Source of the DNA: an uncultured Bacteroidales bacterium
Lineage (GTDB): Bacteria; Bacteroidota; Bacteroidia; Bacteroidales; UBA932
Direction of reading: 5' to 3'
DNA length: 64,000 bases
Assembly (NCBI GenBank): GCA_900545245.1
Contig: UQYV01000013.1
Coordinates: 7,912 to 71,911 of the forward strand
The notes beneath the pieces are model-generated. The model was not told the origin of the DNA. It saw only the letters and a list, made by a program, of their open reading frames with translations, and made no database searches. Position 1 is the first letter of the stretch; each line of letters begins with the position of its first letter. The position numbers were made by a program, and so were the translations under genes. Shown here piece after piece: positions 1 to 9,242 of the stretch.

Positions 1-481
1 GTGTTCCTGTCATGAGCGAAAGCATTTCCTCGTTGTCAAGCCTCGGGGAGAAATCTTCAGGAAGGAACTTCAGCTCACCTTCCCGCGCATCCTCAAGGAG
101 AAGACTGAAAACATCACGTCCAGGCCAAGACTCGAATGCGAACAAGTTCACGATGTAGTTGCCCGGACGGTTCGGACGCTTCGTCAGATAATACGGAAAG
201 TCATACCCGGCATAAACGGCACGTCCGAAAAGGCAATATCCAGTTCCATCAAGCCGACGAAAGAAATATCTACGCGGGAAAGCGAGAATCTCCGAAGGCT
301 CGGTCATCCACCTGTTGTTCTGATAAGTCCCAAACGAATAGAAATTCAATGACGTGTCTTTTTGAACGGCGTCGAGAATTTCCGCGGGCGTTCCTTCGGT
401 TGCAGTTCGCACTCCGAAGCCAGACCTGCCGGACAACAACCCGGACGGAGAGGCTGTGTAGAATAAAGACCAATATTTCAT
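1..481 (-). CDS. GTPase-associated protein 1 (GAP1)-like, N-terminal part, cut by window edge
   Basis: An open frame begins with ATG at 481-479 and runs off the left edge after about 160 codons, so only the N-terminus is seen. The protein starts MKYWSLFYTASPSG and continues through GRSGFGVRTATEG, a Phe/Tyr-rich stretch (FPRRYFFRRL, GRAVYAGYDFPYY) and NRPGNYIVNLFAFESWPGRD. This layout (LFYT near the start, GFGV about residue 21, then a late glycine/asparagine hydrophobic strand before F..W) is what I know from the GAP1 N-terminal domain, a partner of TRAFAC GTPases in predicted NTP-dependent conflict systems. It starts 8 nt after the stop of the zinc-ribbon GTPase, which supports that pairing. 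No signal peptide is visible, so it is probably cytoplasmic. Assignment is by motif recall only; the remainder lies outside the window. Confidence 0.6.
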   Translation of the reverse strand, partial: MKYWSLFYTASPSGLLSGRSGFGVRTATEGTPAEILDAVQKDTSLNFYSFGTYQNNRWMTEPSEILAFPRRYFFRRLDGTGYCLFGRAVYAGYDFPYYLTKRPNRPGNYIVNLFAFESWPGRDVFSLLLEDAREGELKFLPEDFSPRLDNEEMLSLMTGT

Positions 482-489
482 AATCAAGG

Positions 490-1734
490 TTATTTTTCAA
501 CAGGGATATGAAAACCATTCATCTGAGTAAGAATCCAGACAAGCGGATCAAGCACCCTATAAGGTTTTATGTCTGTTATGTGGATAGGATTATCCTCGTC
601 AGGTGAACCGCCCAAAGACGACACAGCGAAGAGCTTATAGTTCGCAAAAGAGGCGCCGACATCTTGGAGCACCTGTCCAAGACGCCACTTGTCAACGCAA
701 TAGGTGAAGAGGGCATCGCTGTTCTGCTGCACTTCCATAGGTGAGAAAACACCGCTTCTGAGAAAAGAAGAGTCCATTCTGAGGTCAATGCCCTGGATCC
801 TGTCCTCTCCTGCCTGTTCAAGTCCATTGACCACTGAATCTATCTTACTGAACGTCACCGCAATAGGCTTCTCACGAAGATTGACCTTATTGTCGGCTAT
901 TCCAAGAAGTTGGGTGAGCACCTCACGCACGTCGCCCCTATTCTCCTCCATTTGCACACCCGCCTTCTCCAGCATTTTCCGAAGTTCAGAAACAGAGAAA
1001 GGGTCGAGAAGGAGTATTATTCCTGAAGATTCCTTTAGGTACTTCACGTTGTTGGCGATGGACTCCGGATCAGTGAATGACTCTCCTGCAGTGTCATAGA
1101 AAACAAGATAGATACTCTTGTCGTTCTTGTTGTACTTGAAGGCCTCCACGCTACTTGTCAGCCGGAAAATCAGCGGAAGCGAGCGCTCGCTCCTTGCAGT
1201 CTGATCCGGAAGATAGCCTTTACCGAAAAGGTCGTCCTTTAGACGTCCATAGATCTTGGCCGTGGTCTCTCCACCGCCCGATATGTTCATCCCGCCAGGG
1301 GCCTCGTCCTTCGGACGCACGGAAAGTCCAAGCCTAAACCCATAGCTCTCAAGGGCATTTATAAGGGACACAAAATAGACTGTCTTTCCGCTCGAAGGTG
1401 CACCGATGATTGATATAATCTCAGCTCCCTCCTCTATCATCTCTTGAGGAAGTGCATTATGGCAGTGCGGACATACGAAACGTGACGACACGGCGCCACA
1501 CCTGTCACATTTCGTTGGAGCCGGAATGCCTGAAAATAGGGGCACACGTGCCTTGTATAGATGTTTGCTTACAAGGCCTCCCTCGCGTCTGTAATCACTC
1601 AAGGCTTTGTCAGGTTCTTTGGGACAATACGGCTCTCCTGTCGCCGAATTCACTTCATTGTTCGTGCACTGGCATAATGCATCCGTATTCTTGAATGAAG
1701 TGAAGCAATATGGACAGAGTATCTTTTTGGACAT
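490..1734 (-). CDS. Zinc-ribbon TRAFAC-type GTPase
   Basis: 414 residues. The N-terminus holds two zinc-ribbon-like cysteine clusters (C7/C10 with C21/C23, and C76/C79 with C88/C91). A GTPase core follows: P-loop GAPSSGKT at 111-118, a G3-type DTAG at 214-217, a G4-type SKID at 296-299 and a late VSSLGG compatible with G5. The DTAGE and SKID motifs favour a TRAFAC GTPase over an AAA ATPase. Families of this kind, named double-GTPase relatives in Pfam, occur beside GAP1 proteins, as here (gene starting at 481). The stop of the upstream gene is 12 nt away, so it belongs to the same transcript. No membrane segment is seen. It could be the sensor or switch of the operon. The GTPase call is firm and the subfamily tentative. 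Confidence 0.75.
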   Translation of the reverse strand: MSKKILCPYCFTSFKNTDALCQCTNNEVNSATGEPYCPKEPDKALSDYRREGGLVSKHLYKARVPLFSGIPAPTKCDRCGAVSSRFVCPHCHNALPQEMIEEGAEIISIIGAPSSGKTVYFVSLINALESYGFRLGLSVRPKDEAPGGMNISGGGETTAKIYGRLKDDLFGKGYLPDQTARSERSLPLIFRLTSSVEAFKYNKNDKSIYLVFYDTAGESFTDPESIANNVKYLKESSGIILLLDPFSVSELRKMLEKAGVQMEENRGDVREVLTQLLGIADNKVNLREKPIAVTFSKIDSVVNGLEQAGEDRIQGIDLRMDSSFLRSGVFSPMEVQQNSDALFTYCVDKWRLGQVLQDVGASFANYKLFAVSSLGGSPDEDNPIHITDIKPYRVLDPLVWILTQMNGFHIPVEK

Positions 1735-1746
1735 ATGGCGGTTATT

Positions 1747-3786
1747 TTATAGTTTTACAATAAGATGTCGAGATTCTATGGCGTTCTTATCAAGAACATC
1801 GGCTCCTGCAAATAGGTAGACATAAATAGGCTTGCCGTCCTCAAGACGCTTGTCTGGGAGGGAGAACTCGGCTTCGAGCGCTGACTCCCCTTTGCCGAAC
1901 GGTACCGCAATACAGTGTGCATCGCCCATGTTTGCAGTAATCTGAACCTTGGTCGAGATGTCTATCACGGCAGCACATGGTAGCACCTCGCCGTTTTCAA
2001 CCGTCGCGCGACACAGCAGTTTCCGTGTCTTCCGGAACAGACCGGCCTTTTCCGTCACGACCTCGGCGCTCAGATCAACCTTCACTGGATTCAGTCTCAG
2101 CTCCGGAAGCGGCTCCATGGTAAAACAGCGCATTTTTTCTACGATTTCGCGGCGTTCAGGCACAGTGACCGCCCTGTTGAACTTTCGCTTAAGTTCCAGA
2201 TATTCATCATAATGCGCCTCAAAGAATGTTATTTGTTCCTTTTTCGCTGTCAGAACATCCTGAAAGCCGTTCACCGTCTTCATCAGTTCGGCAGCGTCTT
2301 CAGCAAGGCGATTTATTCTCTCAACGACGTGACGGGCACCGTTCACTGACATCACAGACTGAAAAGTCATCTGGAGTTCATCAAGTTCTGTCAGCTGAAC
2401 ACGAACATCGGCCTTTGCTGACCCTGTCGCATCCCCAGGAAGGTTATATGCTACAAGTTTCTCCCTCGCGTCATTGAACCGGCTCGTCGCAAGACAACTA
2501 TCAGCCATGCCCAGCATCTCATCCAAACGCCTAATATCCGCATCCACGAGCTCTTTCAAATAAGGGACAGAAGACTCCATAGCTGTCCATAACTGCCTGA
2601 TTTTAGACGCCGATGCAACCCATGCCGTAACCGCAAGGCGGCTCTTCCGTTCACGCGAAACGATTTTGTCATATTCCGAGAAATCCTCGGCAACGCTGTC
2701 CCAATCGGTCGGGAACTTCTTGTAAACATCCTGCAGCGCATAACTTTGAAGGCATGTGCCGGGAACATTGCCGAGAGCTGCCTTTACCATAGAGGCGAAC
2801 TTGTCGTCATCGAAAGCCGCACCGCAAAGTATGGCGAGTTTCAGGGAGTTTTTCCCCGTAGCCGCACGGACATACGAGCCTATCTCCGACATCGCCTTAT
2901 TTACCGTATCCCCAAATATGGACTCCAGCAGGCTACGCGGTATATGGCATGAATAACTCGCGTCTGGGTCGTGGGAATAGCGGAAATCACCGATATCAAA
3001 GTCATCGTTCTGATTCTTGTAAAAAGAAAACCATTTGTCAGCATTCACCATCTGGTAGAGATATTCACGCTGTCTGCGCGCCCTGTCAGCAGTAAGAAAG
3101 CCACGGTTCTTGTCCACGGTATCCACAACACAACGGACAAGCGCTTGCTTGAGCGGCGCGTCACCTATCCCGGAAACAACCTTGCAGTCACCGCCCGACA
3201 GCCACGTCTCTCCGTCATAAACGCAAGTCGTCAGCCTGAGCGAATTTGCCGCAGAAGTGATCACGGCAATGTAGTCACCGAAGGCGAACTCCTCGGCACG
3301 GCTCCCGACAACATACGAAAGAACCATGTCCGTAGGCGTCTCGGAAAATGAGACAGGAAGGAACCCCTCACCCTTCATCCTTTCCATGAACGCCTTTCTG
3401 GCAGGGAATTCCAAAGACTCCGCAAACACGAAACCGGTCGGAATCACCTTGTCCTTGACAGCCGTCTCCCGCAGGAAGAAATCGGAAAGTTTATTTGTGA
3501 CGCCACTCAGCCGCAGCAAGTCGAAATAAGGAAGTTCCTTTCCGAAAACAGTGGCCTTCGAGCCGGCGCCGACCTTTCTGCAAAAATCGCCATAGTACCC
3601 GAAACTCCCTTTATCGACCTCTGTCTTGTATTTCCAGCCATAGTCGACAACATTGTCTGAAGAATAAAAATACAGAGGAATCCTGCTATCGCCATCTTCG
3701 GAAAGCAGGAAAGTTCTCCCATCGGCATCATAAACCACCGGCAGGAGAAAATCCTCTTCAACAAGAATTAAAAGAATCGGCTTCAT
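1747..3786 (-). CDS. Unknown protein, possible degenerate Hsp70/actin-like domain with coiled coil and beta-rich C-terminus
   Basis: 679 residues, no clear family match by eye. The first ~350 residues are alpha/beta, with strands such as DYIAVITSA and, near residue 310, LKLAILCGAAFDDDKF followed by ASMVKAALG; this resembles the adenosine-motif strand-turn-helix of Hsp70 proteins, but the phosphate-binding DxGxT motifs are not recognisable. Residues ~385-560 are charged and helical (LDEMLGMADSCL, VVERINRLAEDAAEL), probably a coiled coil. The last ~130 residues look beta-rich (LRLNPVKVDLSAEVV, YVYLFAGADVL). No signal peptide. It sits 5 nt downstream of the Hsp70-type gene and 12 nt upstream of the GTPase. 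A likely reading is a pseudo-ATPase adaptor for its neighbour; that is inference. Confidence 0.5.
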   Translation of the reverse strand: MKPILLILVEEDFLLPVVYDADGRTFLLSEDGDSRIPLYFYSSDNVVDYGWKYKTEVDKGSFGYYGDFCRKVGAGSKATVFGKELPYFDLLRLSGVTNKLSDFFLRETAVKDKVIPTGFVFAESLEFPARKAFMERMKGEGFLPVSFSETPTDMVLSYVVGSRAEEFAFGDYIAVITSAANSLRLTTCVYDGETWLSGGDCKVVSGIGDAPLKQALVRCVVDTVDKNRGFLTADRARRQREYLYQMVNADKWFSFYKNQNDDFDIGDFRYSHDPDASYSCHIPRSLLESIFGDTVNKAMSEIGSYVRAATGKNSLKLAILCGAAFDDDKFASMVKAALGNVPGTCLQSYALQDVYKKFPTDWDSVAEDFSEYDKIVSRERKSRLAVTAWVASASKIRQLWTAMESSVPYLKELVDADIRRLDEMLGMADSCLATSRFNDAREKLVAYNLPGDATGSAKADVRVQLTELDELQMTFQSVMSVNGARHVVERINRLAEDAAELMKTVNGFQDVLTAKKEQITFFEAHYDEYLELKRKFNRAVTVPERREIVEKMRCFTMEPLPELRLNPVKVDLSAEVVTEKAGLFRKTRKLLCRATVENGEVLPCAAVIDISTKVQITANMGDAHCIAVPFGKGESALEAEFSLPDKRLEDGKPIYVYLFAGADVLDKNAIESRHLIVKL

Positions 3787-3791
3787 ATCCC

Positions 3792-6700
3792 TCAGCGCAA
3801 TTCGTCCGCAACCACATTGAGCAGCGTGTCATTGAGATAGCTCAACGCCTCTGCGATGATTAGCGGCATTTTGTAGGTCGCTCCTTCATCCGCGTGTGCC
3901 AGATATTTGAGATATTCCGGATCATTCTGCATGTAAAGGGCCGCCCGGATATTGCTCCGTCCGCTTTCCAAGGCGGAAACATTCTTCACAAGCCCAGCAT
4001 TTCCAACAAATGAGATAAAGGTATCAAGGAACTTGTTTATATTATGACGCTCAGACGGGAATTCCATAGTCATGCCATTGGCAAACATATCATCCGGAAT
4101 CACATCAGACGCGTTGAGTTCACGAACGCCGGTTGAACTTGTGTATTTCAGTCCGGATTCTCCGATAATATCAAAATTCTCAACGATTCTGATACCTTCT
4201 TCATCCTTCTTTATTTTCAATCCATTAATATGATTGGAAGAGAGTCCCATAGCGACTTCGGACTTATTCTCCCTCAAATCCGACTTATTGAAATGGAAGG
4301 TGACGTCAGGCATGTCAAGTCCAAGCCTAAAGCATTTCCCATAATACGCCTCAGCCCTCGAAACCCCGAATTTAGCATTAACCCATTCGAAAAGTCGCCC
4401 GCCTTTCCCATAATACTTCATTTCCACAGACTTAATGATGTTCTGATAGCCATTCTTCTCTATTGCATTTCTCACAAGCATGCCGGAGTAGAAAAGAAGG
4501 ATTCCCGTCACATATGTTGGAAGAGCGAACACGGCTGGTACAGCAAGCTGCATAGCGACATAGAATTCGTTGAAATCATTCTCTGTACTGAGCTGATCAA
4601 AGACGTTGTTCAGATAATGAGATGCTCTCTCGGACAATTTAGGATTCGGGCTGATTATATCTTCTATGTTAAGTACTTTTATGCGTCCTCTCAGACCGTT
4701 ATGGAAATCATAGACCGCTTTCCTGAATTTTGCGGAGGAATTGATCGCCTTAAAGAAGAACCCGCTCGCCATCCGGACGGAACTCTGCGCAAGAAGTTCC
4801 TTCGCCTGATTCATGATGAAAATATCACTTGTCGAGCCTCCGACATCTATTCCAAAGAACAATTGCGAACTGTTTTCCAATGAAATTCTGCCCGGGCCCG
4901 CAGCATAAGCCGCATCGGCTTCCGCCTCGGTGTAGCAAGAATCATTCAGATTGACCTCCATATACCGTTCTGAAGATAAATTGCAATATGGAGAGTTCAA
5001 CGTGGCCGCCTTCTGGAAAATAGTGGACAACGCACTGACATCCGGCCCGGACATGGCTGTCGGGAACGACCACCTCAACTCTTTAGGATAGAGGCCATTA
5101 GCAAGCAGGTCGGCGCATATCTGATACCATAGCATTTGAGTAAAAGATGCCTTGATGTTATTGAAACGCTCATCGGAAAGCCATTTCATATTATAATACA
5201 TCCGTCCGGCATTTGTTGTAATCGAATGATCATCCATATCATTGATGATGATATTACATTCGTTCACCTGAACTGCTGCCGACAAAGCCTGATCCTCATT
5301 TGCGGCAAGATATACCGAATCATGTTCGAGAAGCCAAGACTTGACCTGTCCGTTCGGATTGAGTGTTCCCTCATTCGAAACAAATAGAAGTTCATCCTTC
5401 TCTGCCATTGAACGCGACGGTTTGTCAAAGCCTACAAGTGCAAGCCGTCTGTTTTCAAATGTCACAGGAATAGGAGTGGCGCTCATCTCCTGAAGATAGT
5501 ATGCGCAGGAATTGGTACTGCCGAAATCGAATCCGACAATTGCAGCGCCCAATCCTCCTGTGTGGATGTTATCCATATTCTTAAGATATGCACTGTCCCC
5601 GAAACCATTTGCCCCATCATCGCTGCGTTCGGTCTTGATGATAAGTTTCCCAGCCTCAGAATCGCTACCCTCGACATTAACGAAAACATCAACGGCAAAA
5701 AGAGGTGTAGTAGACTCTATTATTTCGTATTTATGCATTGTCGTGGAGACTCTTCCAACAGGATATTCAATGATTCTTGTCTCCGCCCCTCCCTCGAAAC
5801 GAGGTCTCATTCTGACCCCAGCGACATTTTGCGGGAACTCACTGTAATAGAAATACTTCTGCCATTTCTGAGATTTAAAGTTAGGCCAAGCGAGCACCTT
5901 CCCGTCTTCAGGAATGACATTGATACGATAGGTTCTCTTGCAGATTGGTACTAGATCTCCTGTCATATCCAGTTTTGCCTTGAGTTCAACGTCCACAAAT
6001 GTGCCGTTAACGGTGGCGAACAGCTTTACATTCTCATTATTGTTCGCGGACACCATTTTCTGGATGTTGTTTCGGAATATGGTCAAGGCCTTTTCAGACA
6101 AAGGAATGGCAAAGTAATATCCCTGATTATAGAGATAATACACAGGAGATTTCGAGTAGTCGCGTAGAGCATCACCGGAGGCTTTCCATGCCGCAAGGAC
6201 TTCTCCTTGAAGGAGAATCTCAGAACTGCTTAATTCTGCGCAGTTTGCACCGGCAGCCGTAAAAATAGCATCATCCGAGAAATAGAACGTTCGCTCGTTG
6301 TCCAGCAATTTTGCCAACGGTCCCTCAGGCATAGGAACAGAAATAGGAATGCTGCTGTTGACCGATTTGCCTGCCCTTGAGATCCTTACTGCAAGCTCAT
6401 CTTTCCATTCTGTCAGACAGTCCTGCCAATGCTCCAAGGCCGAACGGATTTCGACGTTTGGCTTATTGTGGGTTCGACAAAGTTCCATTAGATAATCCTG
6501 ATAGTATTTATCTGGATTCACTGACATAACGTCCTGACTGCGGATAAGCATCATGCTGATGTTGTTGAGGAAAGAATACAGCCGCTGCGCATCCTCGACT
6601 TTGAAATCAGCATCGCCGAGTATCATCGGATCAGAAAACTTTCCATCAACAATCCATGGGATATCATCCTTATCTTGTGTCGAAAGGCGATAGCTCACCG

Positions 6701-7256
6701 ATGCGAAAAGTAGATTGTACGGAGTTGTTGCTCCGACAGCAAGCCTTCGTCCGTCGCTAGTCTTATAGTAAAGAATCTGAATACACGGAGGATTACCCTC
6801 GTCAAGCACATCAGGCTTTAGCTTCCAAAGAAAGGACTCGTCAAAGAGCATTTTGCCATAAGTATCAAGAACACTCATGTCCCCGTAAGCCTCGGCAATT
6901 CCGCTGCCCTTAAGATCTATCTTTTTTGAGAACTCGAAACTGTCTGGATGAAGTGCATAAGCCGCAATCAGACCGCGCCATTCGGATATAAAGATTTTAT
7001 AGCATTCGTCCAGAACAGTGCTTCCAAGAGCAGAACGCCTTTGCATGAATGCGTTTTTTGTAATAAGGACACGGGACCACGGAGATGGAACACCAGAAAT
7101 CATTGCCCTGTAAAGTTCCTGCTGGTCTGCGGCATCTCCGGAGGAGGTGACAATTCCTTTGATAAGGTTCGTCACAGTTGTCGGCTCCATTGATTTCCAT
7201 CTGTCAAAATCGCCGGTTGTTCCCACCGCGCCATTTGAATGTATAAGAAAATTCAT
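3792..7256 (-). CDS. Large protein with C-terminal Hsp70/actin-type ATPase domain
   Basis: 1154 residues. The first ~560 residues are a region I do not recognise (start MNFLIHSNGAVGTTGDFDRW, with repeated references to tyrosine-rich strands). From ~565 an Hsp70/actin fold is visible: phosphate-1 motif GFDFGSTNSC at about 570-580, phosphate-2-like GIDVGGSTSD at about 798-808, and a late KYYGKGGRLFEW near 945 where the adenosine motif is expected. The protein is much larger than DnaK-type (about 630) because of the N-terminal extension. No signal or membrane segment. It lies between the tubulin-like gene (20 nt upstream) and the degenerate relative (5 nt downstream). The ATPase fold is well supported; substrate and role are unknown. 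Confidence 0.7.
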   Translation of the reverse strand: MNFLIHSNGAVGTTGDFDRWKSMEPTTVTNLIKGIVTSSGDAADQQELYRAMISGVPSPWSRVLITKNAFMQRRSALGSTVLDECYKIFISEWRGLIAAYALHPDSFEFSKKIDLKGSGIAEAYGDMSVLDTYGKMLFDESFLWKLKPDVLDEGNPPCIQILYYKTSDGRRLAVGATTPYNLLFASVSYRLSTQDKDDIPWIVDGKFSDPMILGDADFKVEDAQRLYSFLNNISMMLIRSQDVMSVNPDKYYQDYLMELCRTHNKPNVEIRSALEHWQDCLTEWKDELAVRISRAGKSVNSSIPISVPMPEGPLAKLLDNERTFYFSDDAIFTAAGANCAELSSSEILLQGEVLAAWKASGDALRDYSKSPVYYLYNQGYYFAIPLSEKALTIFRNNIQKMVSANNNENVKLFATVNGTFVDVELKAKLDMTGDLVPICKRTYRINVIPEDGKVLAWPNFKSQKWQKYFYYSEFPQNVAGVRMRPRFEGGAETRIIEYPVGRVSTTMHKYEIIESTTPLFAVDVFVNVEGSDSEAGKLIIKTERSDDGANGFGDSAYLKNMDNIHTGGLGAAIVGFDFGSTNSCAYYLQEMSATPIPVTFENRRLALVGFDKPSRSMAEKDELLFVSNEGTLNPNGQVKSWLLEHDSVYLAANEDQALSAAVQVNECNIIINDMDDHSITTNAGRMYYNMKWLSDERFNNIKASFTQMLWYQICADLLANGLYPKELRWSFPTAMSGPDVSALSTIFQKAATLNSPYCNLSSERYMEVNLNDSCYTEAEADAAYAAGPGRISLENSSQLFFGIDVGGSTSDIFIMNQAKELLAQSSVRMASGFFFKAINSSAKFRKAVYDFHNGLRGRIKVLNIEDIISPNPKLSERASHYLNNVFDQLSTENDFNEFYVAMQLAVPAVFALPTYVTGILLFYSGMLVRNAIEKNGYQNIIKSVEMKYYGKGGRLFEWVNAKFGVSRAEAYYGKCFRLGLDMPDVTFHFNKSDLRENKSEVAMGLSSNHINGLKIKKDEEGIRIVENFDIIGESGLKYTSSTGVRELNASDVIPDDMFANGMTMEFPSERHNINKFLDTFISFVGNAGLVKNVSALESGRSNIRAALYMQNDPEYLKYLAHADEGATYKMPLIIAEALSYLNDTLLNVVADELR

Positions 7257-7276
7257 AAGGATAGTTCGCTGTTTAG

Positions 7277-8815
7277 TTATTTGTAATAAAGTCCGGTCAA
7301 AGTGGCGTATGACCTAGAAATCATGTCGTCAAAACTGTCCGTACCGCCTCCGATTTTGTTGAAAGCCTTTTTGACGACATCGAAGCGGCTTTCAATGAGT
7401 CCGACATTAAACTGAGGAGGATTGTCCCCAGCATAAAGATCCTTATTAAACTTGAAGCCGGAAAGGTCCTTTTTTGTTCTGCAACTGAATAGAGTATCCT
7501 TAAACATTATTCCGTCACCACCCCGCCCCTTGTACATCTGCGGAAGCCATCCGTCAACAAGACACTCATTGGAGTCTATCTGATAAACAAGCATGGTCCA
7601 GTACTTTACAAGGTTCTTGAACTGCTCGCTGTCAACGTTGACCTGCGAGAACATATTTGGCGTCTGAGCAACATTGTCATAAAATGCGTACGACGTCTCC
7701 AAGACAGCTGCCGCGACTGCCGCACCGAGCTTTTTCTTGAAAATATCGCTGTCCTCCTGCCAGAACAGAGGGAAATCAAGTTTGGAATCGGCATCATCGT
7801 GAGATATGAAGAATGCTCGGTTGCCGTTGTCTTCGGAAAAAGCATTGTCCTTAGCGGTCTCCTTGAAGAAATTGTAAGCAGCCGAGGCGGCTATAAGTTC
7901 CATAAAGTCGGCTGGGTTCTTCTGAGTGCTTCCGCCTACGGAACTTTTGACTTTCGAGTTCTGGTCTTCCCCGTTATTGTATGACCTCTGCGATGCGCGC
8001 CCGAGAAGATACATCCGATTGTAGGTCGAATTGACCGTCACGTCATTATTGTAGAACATAAGCGCAGCCTGGGAATTGACGGCAAAATTGTTGCTCTTAG
8101 CCACCACCTGCCCATTAGAGTCAGGATTATCAAACTGGAAATAGTTGGTGAGCACCATTGTCCCATATGGGTGGTCAGAAACAGAAATCTCTGGAACCCC
8201 CATCACCGAAGCAGCAGCTCTGAGAGCAAGCGGAATGATTGGAATTGAAGAAGCGCCCGTGCCGCCGAAGACGGAGCCGAAAATAAACACAGGAGCATGT
8301 ACACTTTGGGAAAGGGCATTTATTATCTCGGATATTCCGTTCGCCTTCTGTTGCGTGCTTTCGTATGCAGCTTTTACGATAGCGTAATACATGAGCATAG
8401 AACCCATCTGTGTCTGAGCCCTATATCCCTCCTTCAACGGCATGTCGCGTACATCCGCATCGACAAAAAGATCAATCAGGTCAGCGACAGGAGAATCGGC
8501 CCTATGCGCAGATGCCGCTGCGTACTTTGATATAGTGCCGAATGTGTCGCTGTCCGTGTATCCCGGAGTGAACTCATGGTAATTGATTTTCGCGCTAAAG
8601 AAAGTGGAGGACTTCTTCGTTCCACCATTCACAGACCTATAACAGTTGACAAGGGAACGGAGTCGGTCAAAATTTCCGTTGCCCTGATCTGTGTCAAGTG
8701 CAAGCATCTCCACCTCCGTACTATCGAACATTCCTACCGCGCAAGTATGCACGAAACTCTCAAGGCAGCGCATTCCTGTGCCACCGATTCCAATTACGAA
8801 TATTTTTTCGGGCAT
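7277..8815 (-). CDS. Bacterial tubulin/FtsZ-fold GTPase-like protein
   Basis: 512 residues. The N-terminus MPEKIFVIGIGGTGMRCLES contains the Gly-rich T1 loop of tubulins (GIGGTGM, 9-15), and VFIFGSVFGGTGAS at about 176-189 matches the tubulin signature loop T4 (GGTGS/T-G), although the usual third Gly is replaced (GGTGASS). LALDTDQ near 39-45 resembles the T2/T3 strand. This is the Tubulin_2-like type rather than FtsZ: it is longer, and there is no FtsA or cell-wall gene nearby. It follows the membrane gene by 2 nt and precedes the Hsp70-type gene by 20 nt, indicating one operon. It probably binds GTP and may polymerise or scaffold; polymerisation cannot be judged from sequence. Confidence 0.75.
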   Translation of the reverse strand: MPEKIFVIGIGGTGMRCLESFVHTCAVGMFDSTEVEMLALDTDQGNGNFDRLRSLVNCYRSVNGGTKKSSTFFSAKINYHEFTPGYTDSDTFGTISKYAAASAHRADSPVADLIDLFVDADVRDMPLKEGYRAQTQMGSMLMYYAIVKAAYESTQQKANGISEIINALSQSVHAPVFIFGSVFGGTGASSIPIIPLALRAAASVMGVPEISVSDHPYGTMVLTNYFQFDNPDSNGQVVAKSNNFAVNSQAALMFYNNDVTVNSTYNRMYLLGRASQRSYNNGEDQNSKVKSSVGGSTQKNPADFMELIAASAAYNFFKETAKDNAFSEDNGNRAFFISHDDADSKLDFPLFWQEDSDIFKKKLGAAVAAAVLETSYAFYDNVAQTPNMFSQVNVDSEQFKNLVKYWTMLVYQIDSNECLVDGWLPQMYKGRGGDGIMFKDTLFSCRTKKDLSGFKFNKDLYAGDNPPQFNVGLIESRFDVVKKAFNKIGGGTDSFDDMISRSYATLTGLYYK

Positions 8816-8817
8816 GG

Positions 8818-9210
8818 CTATTTTTCTTTTTTAGGGAAAATTGACTCAAGCTTTGACCCCACAGGGCACACCTTTACAATAATGAAGCTTACGAGAGCGT
8901 AGAAAATCCCGCTGATTACAGAAGCGACGGCCATGTGCATCACATACTTTCCGACGAATGCCGGAACCTTGATGCTTCTCATGAAGAAAAGCCAGTCGAA
9001 TCCGACGGAGACAAGGATCGTGACAGCGCAAAGAACGAAATACCACACGCGGCGGGTATGTCCCGAACTATCATTCTTGCCACCATTCCATTTAATAAGA
9101 TTTGCGACAAGCACAAGAACCAGAACAAATGCTACGGCTATAATGATATCATAGATGTAGGTTGAAAGAATTGCCTGCTGAAGTGCAGGAGCTGTTTTGA
9201 TTGGTGCCAT
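8818..9210 (-). CDS. Small integral membrane protein, three predicted helices
   Basis: 130 residues with three hydrophobic segments at about 19-41 (IIIAVAFVLVLVLVANL), 56-74 (VWYFVLCAVTILVSVGF) and 88-113 (MHMAVASVISGIFYALVSFI), then a short Lys-rich tail ending PKKEK. There is no cleavable signal and no enzyme motif. It ends 2 nt before the tubulin-like start and begins 32 nt after the lipoprotein stop. Position between envelope lipoproteins and cytosolic NTPases suggests an inner-membrane link, which is inference. No family recognised. Confidence 0.7.
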   Translation of the reverse strand: MAPIKTAPALQQAILSTYIYDIIIAVAFVLVLVLVANLIKWNGGKNDSSGHTRRVWYFVLCAVTILVSVGFDWLFFMRSIKVPAFVGKYVMHMAVASVISGIFYALVSFIIVKVCPVGSKLESIFPKKEK

Positions 9211-9242
9211 ATACTTAAATTATTTAGTTTTATTATCATTAA

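Noticed and set aside
4230..4883. A 217-codon plus-strand open frame
   Set aside because: It lies opposite the Hsp70-type gene, has no recognisable domain or start signal, and its frame is the shadow of the strong minus-strand coding.
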